A stretch of 64,000 nt of DNA, from the NCBI GenBank assembly GCA_963704595.1, contig OY969922.1:2852001-2916000 (forward strand), read 5' to 3'. A program made the translations under genes and the position numbers. This DNA is from Acuticoccus sp963704595 (GTDB lineage: Bacteria > Pseudomonadota > Alphaproteobacteria > Rhizobiales > Amorphaceae). A model generated the notes under the pieces. It did no database searches, was not told where the DNA came from, and was given only the letters and a program-made list of their open reading frames with translations. This document shows positions 1 to 9,382 of the stretch, piece by piece. Position 1 is the stretch's first letter. Every line of letters starts with the position of its first letter.

Positions 1-1151
1 TAGCGGTAGAGCTTCACGCCGGCGCGCATCACCTCGTCGGCGTAGGAGAAGCCGGCGAGCCAGACGATGGTGTGGTCCGGCCGGTCGGGAATCATGATCC
101 GCACGTCGACGCCCCGGAGTGCGGCGACCTTCAGCATGCTGAGAACGTCGAGGTCTGGGACGAAATAGGGCGTGGTGATCCACAGCCGCTCCTTCGCGGC
201 GCCGATGAGGTGCATCAGCGCGAGCGAGCAGGCGGCGAGCGTGTCGGCCGGCCCCGTCGGCAGCAGCAACACCGCCGTGTTGGCGAACGAGCGCTCCACC
301 TCCACGGGCGGGCGGTCGAGCGCTGCAGGATCGCCGCCCGCCCACTGCCAGTCCACCTCGAAGCTCGCCTGCGCCACGCGCGCGGCGGGGCCGGTGATCT
401 CGATCGCGGTGTCCCGCCAGAGGCCGAACGACGGGTCGAGGCCGAGATACTCGTCGCCGACGTTGAGGCCGCCGATGATCGCGACCTTGCTGTCCGCCGC
501 GACCAGCTTGCGGTGGTTGCGATAGTTGAGCCGCATCACCTTGGGGAGCCGGCGGCGGAGGTGAAACTCGTGCGCGTCGACGCCCGCCTCCCGCAGCCCC
601 GCCCAGTAGGCCTCGGGCACGTTGCGCGCCCCGATCCCGTCGTAGAGGAGGAGCACCTTCACCCCCTCGCGCGCCCGCCGGCAGAGCGCCTCGTGGAGCC
701 GGCGGCCGAGCCCGTCGTCGCGGTAGATGTAGAACTGCACCACAAGCTCGGCCTCGGCCTTCTCGATGGCGCGGAAGATGGCGTCGAACGTCTCCTCGCC
801 GTCGACCAGCAGGCGCGGCGGGCCGGAATAGACCGCGGGCGCCGGCGCGAGCTTTTCCAGAAGCTGCCATTTGGGATCGAGCGGCGCGACGGCCTCGGGC
901 GGCATCCGGTGCGTCATCAGCGGGGCATAGGCGTCGGCCCGGAAGTCGGCCTGGTCGACCTCGAGCTCGCCGGGGCGCGGCGGGCCGATCAGGAGATAGA
1001 GCGGAAACGCGAGATAGGGGATCGCGATCAGCGAGATCGCCCACGCCACGGCGCCCTGCGCGCTGTGCGCATGGCGTGCCGCGCGAAACGCAGCGATCAC
1101 GCCGCAGGCATGGATCGTGACGACGAGGAGGATCCAGAGCGCTGCAGTCAC
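1..1151 (-). CDS. Cardiolipin synthase / phospholipase D family protein (3' end outside window)
   Basis: The open frame gives about 383 residues and runs off the left edge. The N-terminus has two hydrophobic segments (about residues 2-20 and 32-50), as in membrane cardiolipin synthases. A first HKD motif is readable near residues 215-245 (NHRKLVAADS, then GGLNVGDEYLG), and the second PLD half begins near residue 320 (RLWITTPYFVPD). Family enzymes transfer phosphatidyl groups to make cardiolipin in the inner membrane. The GTG start at 1151 is chosen because it overlaps the TGA of the upstream gene (GTGA), and the hydrophobic segments follow at once. The second HKD motif is outside the window, so activity cannot be judged. 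Family assignment is confident, but synthase versus another PLD enzyme is less certain. Confidence 0.85.
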   Translation of the reverse strand, partial: MTAALWILLVVTIHACGVIAAFRAARHAHSAQGAVAWAISLIAIPYLAFPLYLLIGPPRPGELEVDQADFRADAYAPLMTHRMPPEAVAPLDPKWQLLEKLAPAPAVYSGPPRLLVDGEETFDAIFRAIEKAEAELVVQFYIYRDDGLGRRLHEALCRRAREGVKVLLLYDGIGARNVPEAYWAGLREAGVDAHEFHLRRRLPKVMRLNYRNHRKLVAADSKVAIIGGLNVGDEYLGLDPSFGLWRDTAIEITGPAARVAQASFEVDWQWAGGDPAALDRPPVEVERSFANTAVLLLPTGPADTLAACSLALMHLIGAAKERLWITTPYFVPDLDVLSMLKVAALRGVDVRIMIPDRPDHTIVWLAGFSYADEVMRAGVKLYR

Positions 1152-1849
1152 CGTGCCGCGCCGATCTCGATGTCGGCCCAGAGCGGCAGGTGGTCGGACG
1201 CGACGGGCGCCTTGCCCTCGCGCATCACGCCCTGCGCACGAAGGGTGATGTCGTGGCTGAGGGCGATCCGGTCGAGCGCGGCGACAGGGCGGCTGGCATG
1301 GAAGGTCGGCGCCGGCGGCACCAGGTCGAACCGGCTCGCCAGCACCGCGATCGAGCCGCCGGTGGTGTGCCAGGTGTTGAGGTCGCCCATGATGATCGTG
1401 GGCCGCTCCTCGAGTTCGCCGATCTCCTCGACGATCCTGTGCGCCTGCCGCACCCGCATTCCACGGGTGAGGCCGAGGTGCGCGCCGACCACGCGCAGCG
1501 GCCCGCCCGGCGCTTTGAGGTCGACGATCACCGCACCGCGCGGCTCGAACGCCGGGAGCTGGACGCGGTGGATCTCCTCGGTCTCGATGTCGTTGCGCAC
1601 CAGGACCGCGTTCCCGTGCCAGCCGATGCCGCCGTCGTGCGGCGCGAGGTCGACCGCATGCCACCCCGCGTCGCGCAGGCTGAGGTGTGAGAGCGTCGCG
1701 ATCCGCTTGCCGAAGCGGCGGTCCGCCTCCTGCAGGACCACGACGTCGGCCTCCAGCGCGTTGATGACCGAAAGGACCCGATCAGGATCGCGGCGCCAGT
1801 CGAGGCCCACGCATTTGCGCACGTTGTACGTCGCTACCCTGAGCCGCAT
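1148..1849 (-). CDS. Endonuclease/exonuclease/phosphatase family protein
   Basis: A 233-residue protein of the EEP fold (the DNase I/exonuclease III superfamily). Visible motifs in order are ATYNVRKC at the N-terminus, VVVLQEAD with the metal-binding Glu (about residue 41), GAHLGLT, IIMGDLNTW (about residue 160) and the C-terminal SDHLPLWAD with the catalytic His. No targeting signal is obvious. It overlaps the downstream cardiolipin synthase gene by four bases, and this EEP-cls pairing is common in Alphaproteobacteria, suggesting a lipid or membrane link rather than DNA repair. That functional link is inference. ATG 1849 is chosen because the conserved strand begins right after it. Confidence 0.85.
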   Translation of the reverse strand: MRLRVATYNVRKCVGLDWRRDPDRVLSVINALEADVVVLQEADRRFGKRIATLSHLSLRDAGWHAVDLAPHDGGIGWHGNAVLVRNDIETEEIHRVQLPAFEPRGAVIVDLKAPGGPLRVVGAHLGLTRGMRVRQAHRIVEEIGELEERPTIIMGDLNTWHTTGGSIAVLASRFDLVPPAPTFHASRPVAALDRIALSHDITLRAQGVMREGKAPVASDHLPLWADIEIGAAR

Positions 1850-2006
1850 CGCATCGTCCTCTCGACTGTCGCCGTCGCACCCAATTGGGCTGCAAGTAGG
1901 AGAAGAACAAGCGGGCGCATGGGTTCCGGGGAATGCGCGACGGCTGCGTTGACACGTCTTTCCCGCCCGCCCTAGCCTGAATGCTCCGCAGGGAGGCGGG
2001 CACGAA

Positions 2007-3726
2007 TTGACCAGGAACACGACGCGACCGCTGCGGTCGCGCATCACGACGGACGGCATCGACCGGACGCCGCACCGCGCTTTCATGCGCGCCATGGGCC
2101 TCGACGACGAGGCGATCGCAAAGCCGATGGTCGGCGTCGTCTCGATGCGGGGCGAGACCACCCCGTGCAACATGACCCACCCCGCACAGGTGGAGTACGC
2201 GAAAACCGGCATCGAGGCCGCGGGCGGCACGGCGCGCGAGTTCGCCACCATCTCCGTCTCCGACGGCATCGGCATGAACCACGAGGGGATGAAGTTCTCG
2301 CTGGTGAGCCGCGAGCTGATCGCCGATTCGATAGAGGCGGTCGTCCACGGCCACGCCTATGACGGGCTGATCGGCTTCGGCGGCTGCGACAAGACCCTGC
2401 CCGGCGTGATGATGGGCATGGTCCGCTGCAACGTGCCGTCGGTCTTCATCTACGGCGGCTCGGCGCTTCCCGGCCGGATTGGCGACCGCGACCTCTCCGT
2501 GCTCGACGCCTACGAGGCCGTCGGCGAGGTCCAGCGCGGCGCACTCGACGAGGAGACGCTGGCGCTGATGGAGCGCGCCTGCAAGCCGACCATCGGCGCG
2601 TGCGCCGGCCAGTTCACCGCCAACACCATGGCGATGGTCGCCGAAGCCATGGGCCTCGCGGTCCCCAACTCGGCGATGATTCCCGGCGTACACTCCGAGC
2701 GCCGCGGCGTCGGCATCCGCGCCGGCGCGATCGTGATGGAGGCGATCCGGAACGGCGGCCCCCTGCCCCGCGATCTCGTCACGCTGGCTTCGCTCAAGAA
2801 CGCCGCCGCCATCGTCGCGGCGACCGGCGGGTCCACCAACGCCGCGCTGCACATTCCGGCGATCGCGCACGAGGCGGGCATCCGCTTCACAGTCGACGAC
2901 GTGGCGGCGGTCTTCAACGCGACGCCGCTCATCGGCAACCTTCGCCCCGGCGGCAAGTATCATGCGCTCGACGTCTACCGCGATCGGCGGCTCGTCGGTC
3001 GTCCTGCGCGCGCTGATCGAGGCCGGGCACATCGACGGCGGCGTCCTCACCGTGACCGGCCGGACGCTGGGCGATGAAGTCGCCGGCGCCGCCGCTCCCG
3101 ACGGCGAGGTGATCCGCCCGCTCTCGGCCGCGATCAGCCACACCGGCGGCCTCTCGGTGCTGAAGGGCAACCTCTGCCCGGACGGCGCGCTCCTCAAGGT
3201 CGCGGGGCTGAAGTCCAAGCAGTTCACCGGCAAGGCGCTCGTGTTCGAGAGCGAGGATGCCGCGGTGAAGGCGGTCAACCGGCGTGAATATGCCGAGGGC
3301 GACGTCATCATCGTGCGCAACGAGGGGCCGGTCGGCGGCCCCGGCATGCGCGAGATGCTGGGGCTGACCGCGGTCATCTACGGACAGGGCATGGGCGAGA
3401 AGGTGGCGCTCATCACCGACGGGCGCTTCTCCGGGGCGACGCGCGGGATGTGCATCGGCCATGCCGCGCCTGAGGCTGCCATCGGCGGCCCACTGGCGCT
3501 GGTCGAGAACGGCGACGAGATCGCCATCGACGGCGCCGCGGGCACGATCGTCCTCAATGTCGACGATGCGACGCTGGCGGACCGGCGCGCGCGCTGGATC
3601 GCGCCGCCGCCCAACCACCGCGCGGGGCTCCTCTCCAAGTACGCCGCGACCGTCGGCCAGTCGCACGAGGGTGCCGTCACCCACGCCGGCGGCGCGGTGT
3701 GGCCCGAAGGGCAGGCCCGCCAGTGA
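2007..3726 (+). CDS. IlvD/Edd family dehydratase (sugar-acid type likely), one frameshift
   Basis: Reconstructed length is 572 residues, normal for the dihydroxy-acid/sugar-acid dehydratase family, which removes water from sugar acids or 2,3-dihydroxy acids with an Fe-S cluster and Mg2+. The three cluster cysteines are in TTPCNMTH, FGGCDKTLPG and IGACAGQFTANT. The frame breaks near 2979, where one surplus C follows a tac codon; both halves then read normally to 3726. TTG at 2007 has GGGAGG ten bases upstream (1991-1996). It opens an operon with an oxidoreductase, a TRAP importer, a sugar epimerase and a kinase, so a sugar-acid substrate is more likely than branched-chain amino acid synthesis. 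The exact substrate cannot be read from sequence. Confidence 0.85.
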
Positions 3727-4601
3727 GCGCGCCGCTCGGCTACATCGGCATCGGCCTCATGGGCCTGCCGATGACGCGCCGCCTGCTCGCCGCGGGCCGC
3801 AGCGTCACGGTCTGGAACCGCACCCGCGAGAAGACCGCGCCTGCGCTCACGGACGGCGCGATCCTCGCCGAAACGCCGGCGGGCGTCGCAGCCGCCGCCG
3901 AGATCGTCTGCCTCTGCCTCTCCGACACCGCGGCCGTGGAAGCCGCCGTGTTCGGTCCCGGCGGCGTCGCCGAGGGCGGCTCGCGCGGCAAGATCCTCGT
4001 CGACTTCTCCTCCATCGCCCCTGACGACACGGTCCGCTTCCGCGACCGGCTCCTCGAGCTTTGCGGCATGGAGTGGGTCGATGCGCCGGTCTCCGGCGGC
4101 GTGCCGGGCGCCGAACAGGGCACGCTCGCCATCATGGCCGGCGGCGAGGCCGCGGCGGTCGAGGCGGTGCGCGAGACCGTCATGCTGATGGCCGCGCGCT
4201 TCACGCACATGGGCCCGTCCGGCGCCGGACAGACCGCGAAGCTGTGCAACCAGATCATCGTCGGCTGCACCATGGCGGTGCTCGCCGAGGCGACCCGCCT
4301 CGCGACCGACGCCGGCGTTGATGCCGCCCGGCTCCCCGAGGCGCTGAAGGGCGGGTTCGCCAATTCGATCCCGCTCCAGCTCTTCGTCCCCCGCATGGTC
4401 GCGGCACAGCATGAGCCCCCGCTCGGCCACGGGCACACGATGCTGAAGGACCTCGACAATGTGCGCGCGCTGGCGAAATCCACCGGGACCGCGCTGCCGA
4501 TGACCTCGCTGGCGGCGGAAACCTTCCGCCTGCTGGTCGCCCGAGGCGGAAACGACGCGCTGGAAATTTACAAGCTATCGGCCCGCAAGAGCCTCGATTA
4601 A
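3723..4601 (+). CDS. NAD(P)-dependent oxidoreductase of the 3-hydroxyisobutyrate dehydrogenase family
   Basis: A 292-residue protein with the N-terminal Rossmann motif GIGLMGLPM (residues 7-15), the substrate-binding DAPVSGG near 122 and the catalytic-lysine segment GAGQTAKLCNQ near 170. All are standard for beta-hydroxyacid dehydrogenases (3-hydroxyisobutyrate dehydrogenase, tartronate semialdehyde reductase, L-threonate dehydrogenase). GTG at 3723 overlaps the dehydratase TGA (GTGA), implying translational coupling. In this operon it would act on the dehydratase product or a downstream semialdehyde, which is inference. The family is certain; the substrate is not. Confidence 0.88.
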   Translation: MSAPLGYIGIGLMGLPMTRRLLAAGRSVTVWNRTREKTAPALTDGAILAETPAGVAAAAEIVCLCLSDTAAVEAAVFGPGGVAEGGSRGKILVDFSSIAPDDTVRFRDRLLELCGMEWVDAPVSGGVPGAEQGTLAIMAGGEAAAVEAVRETVMLMAARFTHMGPSGAGQTAKLCNQIIVGCTMAVLAEATRLATDAGVDAARLPEALKGGFANSIPLQLFVPRMVAAQHEPPLGHGHTMLKDLDNVRALAKSTGTALPMTSLAAETFRLLVARGGNDALEIYKLSARKSLD

Positions 4602-4631
4602 AACGATCCCAAACAAACAAGAGGAAACACC

Positions 4632-5678
4632 ATGGTGATCCGATCCCTCCTGGTGGGCGCGACCGCGCTCTCCGCCATTGCGGCGTCCGCGCTGCCGGCC
4701 TCGGCCGAGACCGTCATCCGCGTCGGCAACTGGCTGCCGATGCACCACCTCGTGGTCACCGGCATCCTGCAGCCGTGGGCGAAGGCGATCGAGCTCGAGA
4801 CCGACGGCGAACTGAAGCTCGAGATCATGACGAGCGCGCTCGGCCCGCCCCCGGCGTACTTCGACATGGTGATCGACGGCACGGTCGACGCCGGCTGGGG
4901 CGTTTCGGGCCACAACGCCGGCCGTTTCACCATGACCCAGGTGATGGACCTCCCCTTCTCCTCGCCCGACCCGTGGGCCGGTTCCGCCGCGGCGTGGGCG
5001 ACCTATGAGCGCTACGGCGAACAGTACGGCGAGCACGAGGGCGCGCACGTCGTCGGTCTCTTCACCCACTCGATCCCCTACCTCCACACCCGCGGCGAGC
5101 CGATCACCACGCTTGCCGAACTCGAGGGCATGAAGGTGCGCGTCGGCGGCAACGTCACCGGCCGCATCATGTCCGCGCTCGGCGCGACGCCGGTGCAGCT
5201 GCCGCCGACCGAGGCGCAGACTGCGATGAGCCGCGGCGTGGCGGACGCGATCACCTTCCCGCTGGAGTCGATCGACTTCTTCTCGATCACCCCGGTCATC
5301 AAGGGCTCGGTCGAGATCCCCGGCGGCCTCTATACCGACACCTTCTGGATCGCGATCAACCAGGGCGTCTGGGACGGCCTGTCCGACGAGCACAAGGCCG
5401 CCATCGAGAAGCATTCCGGCATGTCGATCGCGCTCCTCGCCGGCTGGGCGTGGACGAACGGCGACACCGTCGGCAAGGCCGCGCTCGACGAGGCCGGCGT
5501 GAAGTTCGTCACGCTCGACGAGCCGAGCGTGGCGGAGGCCAAGGAGCGCCTCTCCGTCCTCACCGAGGAGTGGCTCGCCGAAGCCGAGAACCGCGGTCTT
5601 CCGGGGCAGGAAATCCTCGACTACGCGCACGGCATGGTCGAGGCCTACACGGCCGACAAGATCGTCAACAAGAAGTAA
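4632..5678 (+). CDS. dctP: TRAP transporter substrate-binding protein DctP
   Basis: A 348-residue periplasmic binding protein with a signal peptide ending near residue 25 (ASALPASAET). The mature part has the DctP architecture, including TRGEPITTLAELEGMKVRVGG followed by PTEAQTAMSRGVADAI, the region with the conserved arginine that binds the substrate carboxylate. AGAGGAAA precedes ATG 4632. It is followed at once by genes for the small (Q) and large (M) membrane subunits, making a complete three-part importer for an organic or sugar acid. Ligand identity is unknown; the catabolic genes on both sides point to a sugar acid or related polyol acid. Confidence 0.92.
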   Translation: MVIRSLLVGATALSAIAASALPASAETVIRVGNWLPMHHLVVTGILQPWAKAIELETDGELKLEIMTSALGPPPAYFDMVIDGTVDAGWGVSGHNAGRFTMTQVMDLPFSSPDPWAGSAAAWATYERYGEQYGEHEGAHVVGLFTHSIPYLHTRGEPITTLAELEGMKVRVGGNVTGRIMSALGATPVQLPPTEAQTAMSRGVADAITFPLESIDFFSITPVIKGSVEIPGGLYTDTFWIAINQGVWDGLSDEHKAAIEKHSGMSIALLAGWAWTNGDTVGKAALDEAGVKFVTLDEPSVAEAKERLSVLTEEWLAEAENRGLPGQEILDYAHGMVEAYTADKIVNKK

Positions 5679-5684
5679 TCCAAC

Positions 5685-6185
5685 GTGAGCGCAGCCGACT
5701 ATTCCGAAGAACTTCCGTGGGCTGCGTTCCCGTTCCGGGTGCTGGCGTATGCTTCCGCCCTGCTCGCGGCGCTGATGATGGTCACCACCACCATCGACGT
5801 CGCGGGCCGCTACCTTTTCAACAGCCCCCTCTACGGCGCGTTCGAGATCACCGAGATCTCGATGGGGCTCATCGTGTTCACCGCGCTGCCGCTTGCGATC
5901 CATCACCGTGAGATGATCCTCGTCAGCGTCATCTCCGACCGCTATCCGCTGGCCGGGCGGCGTCTCGTCGATGCGCTGGGCGACCTCGTCGGCGCAGGCC
6001 TCTTCGCAATGATCTCGTGGCGGATGTGGGCGTATGGCGAACGGCTGTGGAGTTATCGCGAGCGAACGCTCGAGTTGCGCGTGCCAAAAGGGCTCATCGT
6101 GCAGTCGATGAGCGTGCTCGCTGCCTTCGCCGCGCTCGCCTGCCTGCTCGGCTTTGCTTCCGTCCTCATCCGCCGGCGCCGCTAA
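5685..6185 (+). CDS. dctQ: TRAP transporter small permease DctQ
   Basis: A 166-residue inner-membrane protein with four hydrophobic segments (about residues 18-40, 55-75, 95-115 and 132-155) and the family-typical AGRYLFNSPLYGAFEITE stretch after the first. It starts with GTG at 5685, seven bases after dctP ends, and its TAA overlaps the ATG of dctM. DctQ holds the periplasmic binding protein-permease complex together. Family and role are clear; ligand specificity is not set by this subunit. Confidence 0.9.
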   Translation: MSAADYSEELPWAAFPFRVLAYASALLAALMMVTTTIDVAGRYLFNSPLYGAFEITEISMGLIVFTALPLAIHHREMILVSVISDRYPLAGRRLVDALGDLVGAGLFAMISWRMWAYGERLWSYRERTLELRVPKGLIVQSMSVLAAFAALACLLGFASVLIRRRR

Positions 6186-7510
6186 TGGAATTCTTCTACG
6201 AACTGCCGCTTGCCTGGCGCGCGGCGACCCTCGGCTTCGGCGGGGTTCTTCTCCTCATCCTCCTCGGCCTCCCCATCGCCTATTCAATGATGGCCGTCGG
6301 CGCTGCCGGCATCTGGGCCGTCATCGGCCAGAACTCCGTTCTCGGGATGCTGGGCCAGCTTCCCTACACCACAGTCGTCAGCTACGACCTCTCGGTGGTG
6401 CCGATGTTCGTGCTGATGGGCGTGCTCGTCGCGCGCGCCGGCATGTCGGAAGACCTCTACCGGCTCTGCCACGCCTTCCTCGGCCACCGGCGCGGCGGGC
6501 TCGCGATGGCGACCATCGTCGCCTGCGGCGGCTTCTCGGCCGTCTGCGGCTCCTCGCTCGCCACCGTCGCCACCATGGGCAAGGTCGCGATGCCCGAGAT
6601 GCGGCGCTTCGGCTATGGCGACGGGCTCGCCTCCGCGTCGGTCGCGGCGGGCGGCACGCTCGGCATCCTCATTCCGCCGTCGGTCATCCTCGTCCTCTAC
6701 GGCATCGCGACGGGGACCGACATCGGCGCCCTCTTCATCGCCGGCATCGTCCCCGGCATCATCGCGATCCTCTTCTACATCGCCGCGGTGTGGATCGTGG
6801 TGCGGCTGCGACCAGGCGTCGGCCCCGCCGCGCCGCGCACGTCCTGGGCGGACCGGTGGCGCGGATTTGCCAGCATCGGGCCGATCGTCCTGCTCTTTCT
6901 CATCATCATCGGCGGCATCTACCTCGGCGTCTTCACGCCGACGGAGGCGGCCGGCGTCGGCGCCTTCTTCGCGTTCCTCTTCGCGCTGTGGCGCCGCGCG
7001 CTGACGCCGCGGCTGATGATGGCCGTGCTGGTCGAGACGGTGCTGACCACCGCCGCCCTCTTCACCGTCCTCATCGGCGCGCTGCTGTTCTCCAACTTCA
7101 TGAACCTTGCAGGGCTGCCGGATGCGCTGAAGGGGGTGATCGCAGCCGCCAACCTTTCCCCGGTCGGCGTCATCTTCATCATCCTCGGCATCTACCTCGT
7201 CCTCGGCTGCTTCATGGAATCACTTTCCATGATGCTCCTGACCGTGCCGATCTTCTTCCCCGTGGTGGTCGGCGAACTCGGCTACGACGCGATCTGGTTC
7301 GGCATCTTCGTGGTGATGGTGACGGAGCTCTCCCTCATCACGCCGCCCGTGGGCCTCAACCTCTTCGTCCTGCGCTCGGTGGTGAAGGACGTCCCGATCG
7401 GCACGATCTACCGCGGGATCCTGCCGTTCGTGCTGGCGGATGCCGCGCGGCTTCTCCTCATCATCGCCGTGCCGTGGCTGGTGCTCTTCCTGCCGCGGAT
7501 GGCACAGTAG
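6185..7510 (+). CDS. dctM: TRAP transporter large permease DctM
   Basis: A 441-residue protein with about twelve to thirteen hydrophobic segments. Family landmarks include GGFSAVCGSSLATVATMG, the GGTLGILIPPSVILVLYG re-entrant region and the C-terminal TELSLITPPVGLNLFVL. DctM is the Na+-driven translocation subunit. ATG 6185 shares one base with the dctQ stop codon. With dctP and dctQ it completes a functional-looking importer whose reading frames are all intact, unlike the second TRAP set in this window. Confidence 0.93.
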   Translation: MEFFYELPLAWRAATLGFGGVLLLILLGLPIAYSMMAVGAAGIWAVIGQNSVLGMLGQLPYTTVVSYDLSVVPMFVLMGVLVARAGMSEDLYRLCHAFLGHRRGGLAMATIVACGGFSAVCGSSLATVATMGKVAMPEMRRFGYGDGLASASVAAGGTLGILIPPSVILVLYGIATGTDIGALFIAGIVPGIIAILFYIAAVWIVVRLRPGVGPAAPRTSWADRWRGFASIGPIVLLFLIIIGGIYLGVFTPTEAAGVGAFFAFLFALWRRALTPRLMMAVLVETVLTTAALFTVLIGALLFSNFMNLAGLPDALKGVIAAANLSPVGVIFIILGIYLVLGCFMESLSMMLLTVPIFFPVVVGELGYDAIWFGIFVVMVTELSLITPPVGLNLFVLRSVVKDVPIGTIYRGILPFVLADAARLLLIIAVPWLVLFLPRMAQ

Positions 7511-7542
7511 ACGGCAACGAACAAAAAACGCTGGAGGAAGGC

Positions 7543-8391
7543 ATGAAGGGTTTTGGCGTCCACACCTCGCTGTGGTCGATCGACTGGACGCGCGAGGCGG
7601 CCGAGTACGCCATCGCGGAAGCGCAGAAGTACCCGATCGACTTCATCGAGATCGCGCTCCTCGACCCGCCCGCCGTCGACGCGCCGCACACCGCCGCCCT
7701 CCTCGACAAGGCCGAGATGACCGCCGTCTGCTCCCTCGGCCTCCCCGAGGAAGCCTGGCCCTCGCGCGACCCCGAGGCCGGCATCGCCTACCTCAAGATG
7801 GCGCTCGACAAGACGGCCGAGTGCGGCGCGATCGCCTTCACGGGCGTCACCTTCGGCGGGATCGGCGAGCGCACCGGCCATCCGCCGACCGAGGCCGAGC
7901 GCGACAACGTCGCCCGTGCCCTCAAGGTCGCCGCAGACTACGCCAGGTCGAAGGGGCTCGCGTTCGGGATCGAGGCGGTGAACCGGTACGAGAACCACAT
8001 CCTCAACACCGGCTGGCAGACCCGCGAGATGATCGAGAAGGTGGGATCGGACAACCTCTTCGCCCACCTCGACACCTACCACATGAACATCGAGGAAAAG
8101 GGCCTCGCCAACGGCATCCTCGATTGCCGCGAGCACCTTCGCTACATCCACCTGTCCGAGAGCGACCGCGGCGTGCCGGGCGCGGGCACCATCGGCTGGA
8201 ACGAGGTGTTCGCCGCCCTCGCCGCCATCGGCTTCGAGGGCGGGATGGCGATGGAGAGCTTCATCAACCTGCCGCCGCGGATCGGCTCGGCTCTTTCGGT
8301 CTGGCGCCCTGTCGCGGACAGCGCCGAGCAGGTGATGGCGGAGGGCCTGCCGTTCCTGCGCAACATGGCGCACCAGTACAGGCTGATCTGA
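7543..8391 (+). CDS. Sugar phosphate isomerase/epimerase, D-tagatose/D-psicose 3-epimerase type
   Basis: A 282-residue TIM-barrel protein of the AP-endonuclease-2-like superfamily. Candidate metal ligands are in GIEAVNRYE (Glu about residue 146), HLDTYHMN (Asp about 179), the following IHLSESDRG (His/Glu) and GMAMESF (Glu about 238). The spacing resembles ketose 3-epimerases. The N-terminal HTSLWSIDW segment is also typical. GGAGGAAGG lies just upstream of ATG 7543. Family members move the C3 hydroxyl of ketoses or isomerise related hydroxy-carbonyl compounds. The stop overlaps the kinase start (TGATG), so isomerisation and phosphorylation may be consecutive steps. Confidence 0.83.
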   Translation: MKGFGVHTSLWSIDWTREAAEYAIAEAQKYPIDFIEIALLDPPAVDAPHTAALLDKAEMTAVCSLGLPEEAWPSRDPEAGIAYLKMALDKTAECGAIAFTGVTFGGIGERTGHPPTEAERDNVARALKVAADYARSKGLAFGIEAVNRYENHILNTGWQTREMIEKVGSDNLFAHLDTYHMNIEEKGLANGILDCREHLRYIHLSESDRGVPGAGTIGWNEVFAALAAIGFEGGMAMESFINLPPRIGSALSVWRPVADSAEQVMAEGLPFLRNMAHQYRLI

Positions 8392-9026
8392 TGCGCACGC
8401 TGGGGGCGGAAGATTTCGCCGCCGAGATGGTCGCCCTCGCCGGTTCGCTGGCGGCGGGCGAGCGGCGCATCATCGCCATCGCCGGGCCGCCGGCGTCCGG
8501 CAAGTCCACCCTCGCCGACGCCGTGGTGGCAGCGGTCAACGCCGCCCACCCCGGCCGCGCGGCCCTCCTGCCGCAGGATGGCTTCCACTTCGACGACACG
8601 CTCCTCTCCGAACGCGGCGATCTCCCCCGCAAGGGCGCGCCGCACACGTTCGACGTCGGCGGGCTGGCGAGCGCCATCGCGCGCCTTCGCGGCGGGGAAA
8701 CCGAGGTCGTCGTTCCGCGGTTCGACCGCTCGATCGAGATCGCCCGTGCCGGCGCGATCGTCATCGGCCCAGACGTGCGGCTGGTGGTTTGCGAGGGCAA
8801 CTACCTCCTCCTCGACGAAGACCCGTGGGGGCAGCTCGCCGGGGCGTTCGACGTCACCGCCGCGATCAGCGTCGACGAGGCTGAGCTCGCGCGGCGCCTC
8901 ACCGCGCGGTGGGAGAGCCAGGGCTTGCCGCCCGCCGTCGTTGCCGCAAAGGTGAACGAGAACGACCTTCCGAACGGCCGATTGGTGATGGCGAAAAGCC
9001 GGGAGGCGGATATCCTCGTCCGCTGA
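8391..9026 (+). CDS. P-loop nucleoside/sugar kinase-like protein (uridine kinase fold)
   Basis: A 211-residue cytoplasmic protein with Walker A GPPASGKST (residues 33-41) and the follow-on LLPQDGFHFDD. The latter is characteristic of the uridine-kinase/pantothenate-kinase-like group that also contains the fructose kinase FrcK. Later segments VVCEGNYLLLDEDPW and RRLTARWESQGL match the lid and nucleotide-binding regions. It overlaps the epimerase stop by one base, so it is probably co-translated with it and may phosphorylate the epimerase product. That substrate is inferred from context only. Confidence 0.8.
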   Translation: MRTLGAEDFAAEMVALAGSLAAGERRIIAIAGPPASGKSTLADAVVAAVNAAHPGRAALLPQDGFHFDDTLLSERGDLPRKGAPHTFDVGGLASAIARLRGGETEVVVPRFDRSIEIARAGAIVIGPDVRLVVCEGNYLLLDEDPWGQLAGAFDVTAAISVDEAELARRLTARWESQGLPPAVVAAKVNENDLPNGRLVMAKSREADILVR

Positions 9027-9048
9027 GCCCCTTGGCATGGAGGACGGG

Positions 9049-9315
9049 ATGGCAAAGGCGGTCGGACTGGGTGCGGTCGTCTGCGCGGTCTTGATCGGGG
9101 CCGCGGAGGCCGCCACGCAGGCGGAGTGCACGGCCGCGGTGCGCGATGCGCAGCGCGCCAGCATCAACAGCATCATCCTGCGCAACGAGAAGCAGAAATC
9201 GATGCGCTTCTCGCAGCTTCTCGCCCGCGCCAGCGCCATGGGCCAGCGCGGTGATTATGAGGGTTGTCTCCAGCAGGTGCGGAACGCACGCGGCGGGTAC
9301 GGGATTCCGAAATAG
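9049..9315 (+). CDS. Small secreted protein, copy 1 of a tandem 88-residue pair
   Basis: An 88-residue protein that I do not recognise. Residues 1-19 form a signal peptide (hydrophobic AVGLGAVVCAVLIG, cleavage likely after AEA). The mature part starts ATQAEC and ends NARGGYGIPK. It aligns end to end with the next gene (9383-9649), also 88 residues. Shared positions include ATQ.EC, FS.LLA.AS, GDY..CL..V and ARGG.G. Each copy keeps two mature cysteines about 50 residues apart, so a disulphide in the periplasm or outside is plausible. The start at 9049 is preferred over 9037 because GGAGGA (9039-9044) then sits in front of it. It may be co-transcribed with the kinase gene, 22 bases away. Confidence 0.7.
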   Translation: MAKAVGLGAVVCAVLIGAAEAATQAECTAAVRDAQRASINSIILRNEKQKSMRFSQLLARASAMGQRGDYEGCLQQVRNARGGYGIPK

Positions 9316-9382
9316 CACGCCGGATCCGTTGCCCGTTTCGTGCTAGAGGTCAGATCCGACCTTACAACGGAGTTCAGAGGAA

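Noticed and set aside
72..1952. A 626-codon plus-strand frame over the cardiolipin synthase and EEP genes
   Set aside because: It is antisense to two proteins with clear catalytic motifs; its own translation has none.
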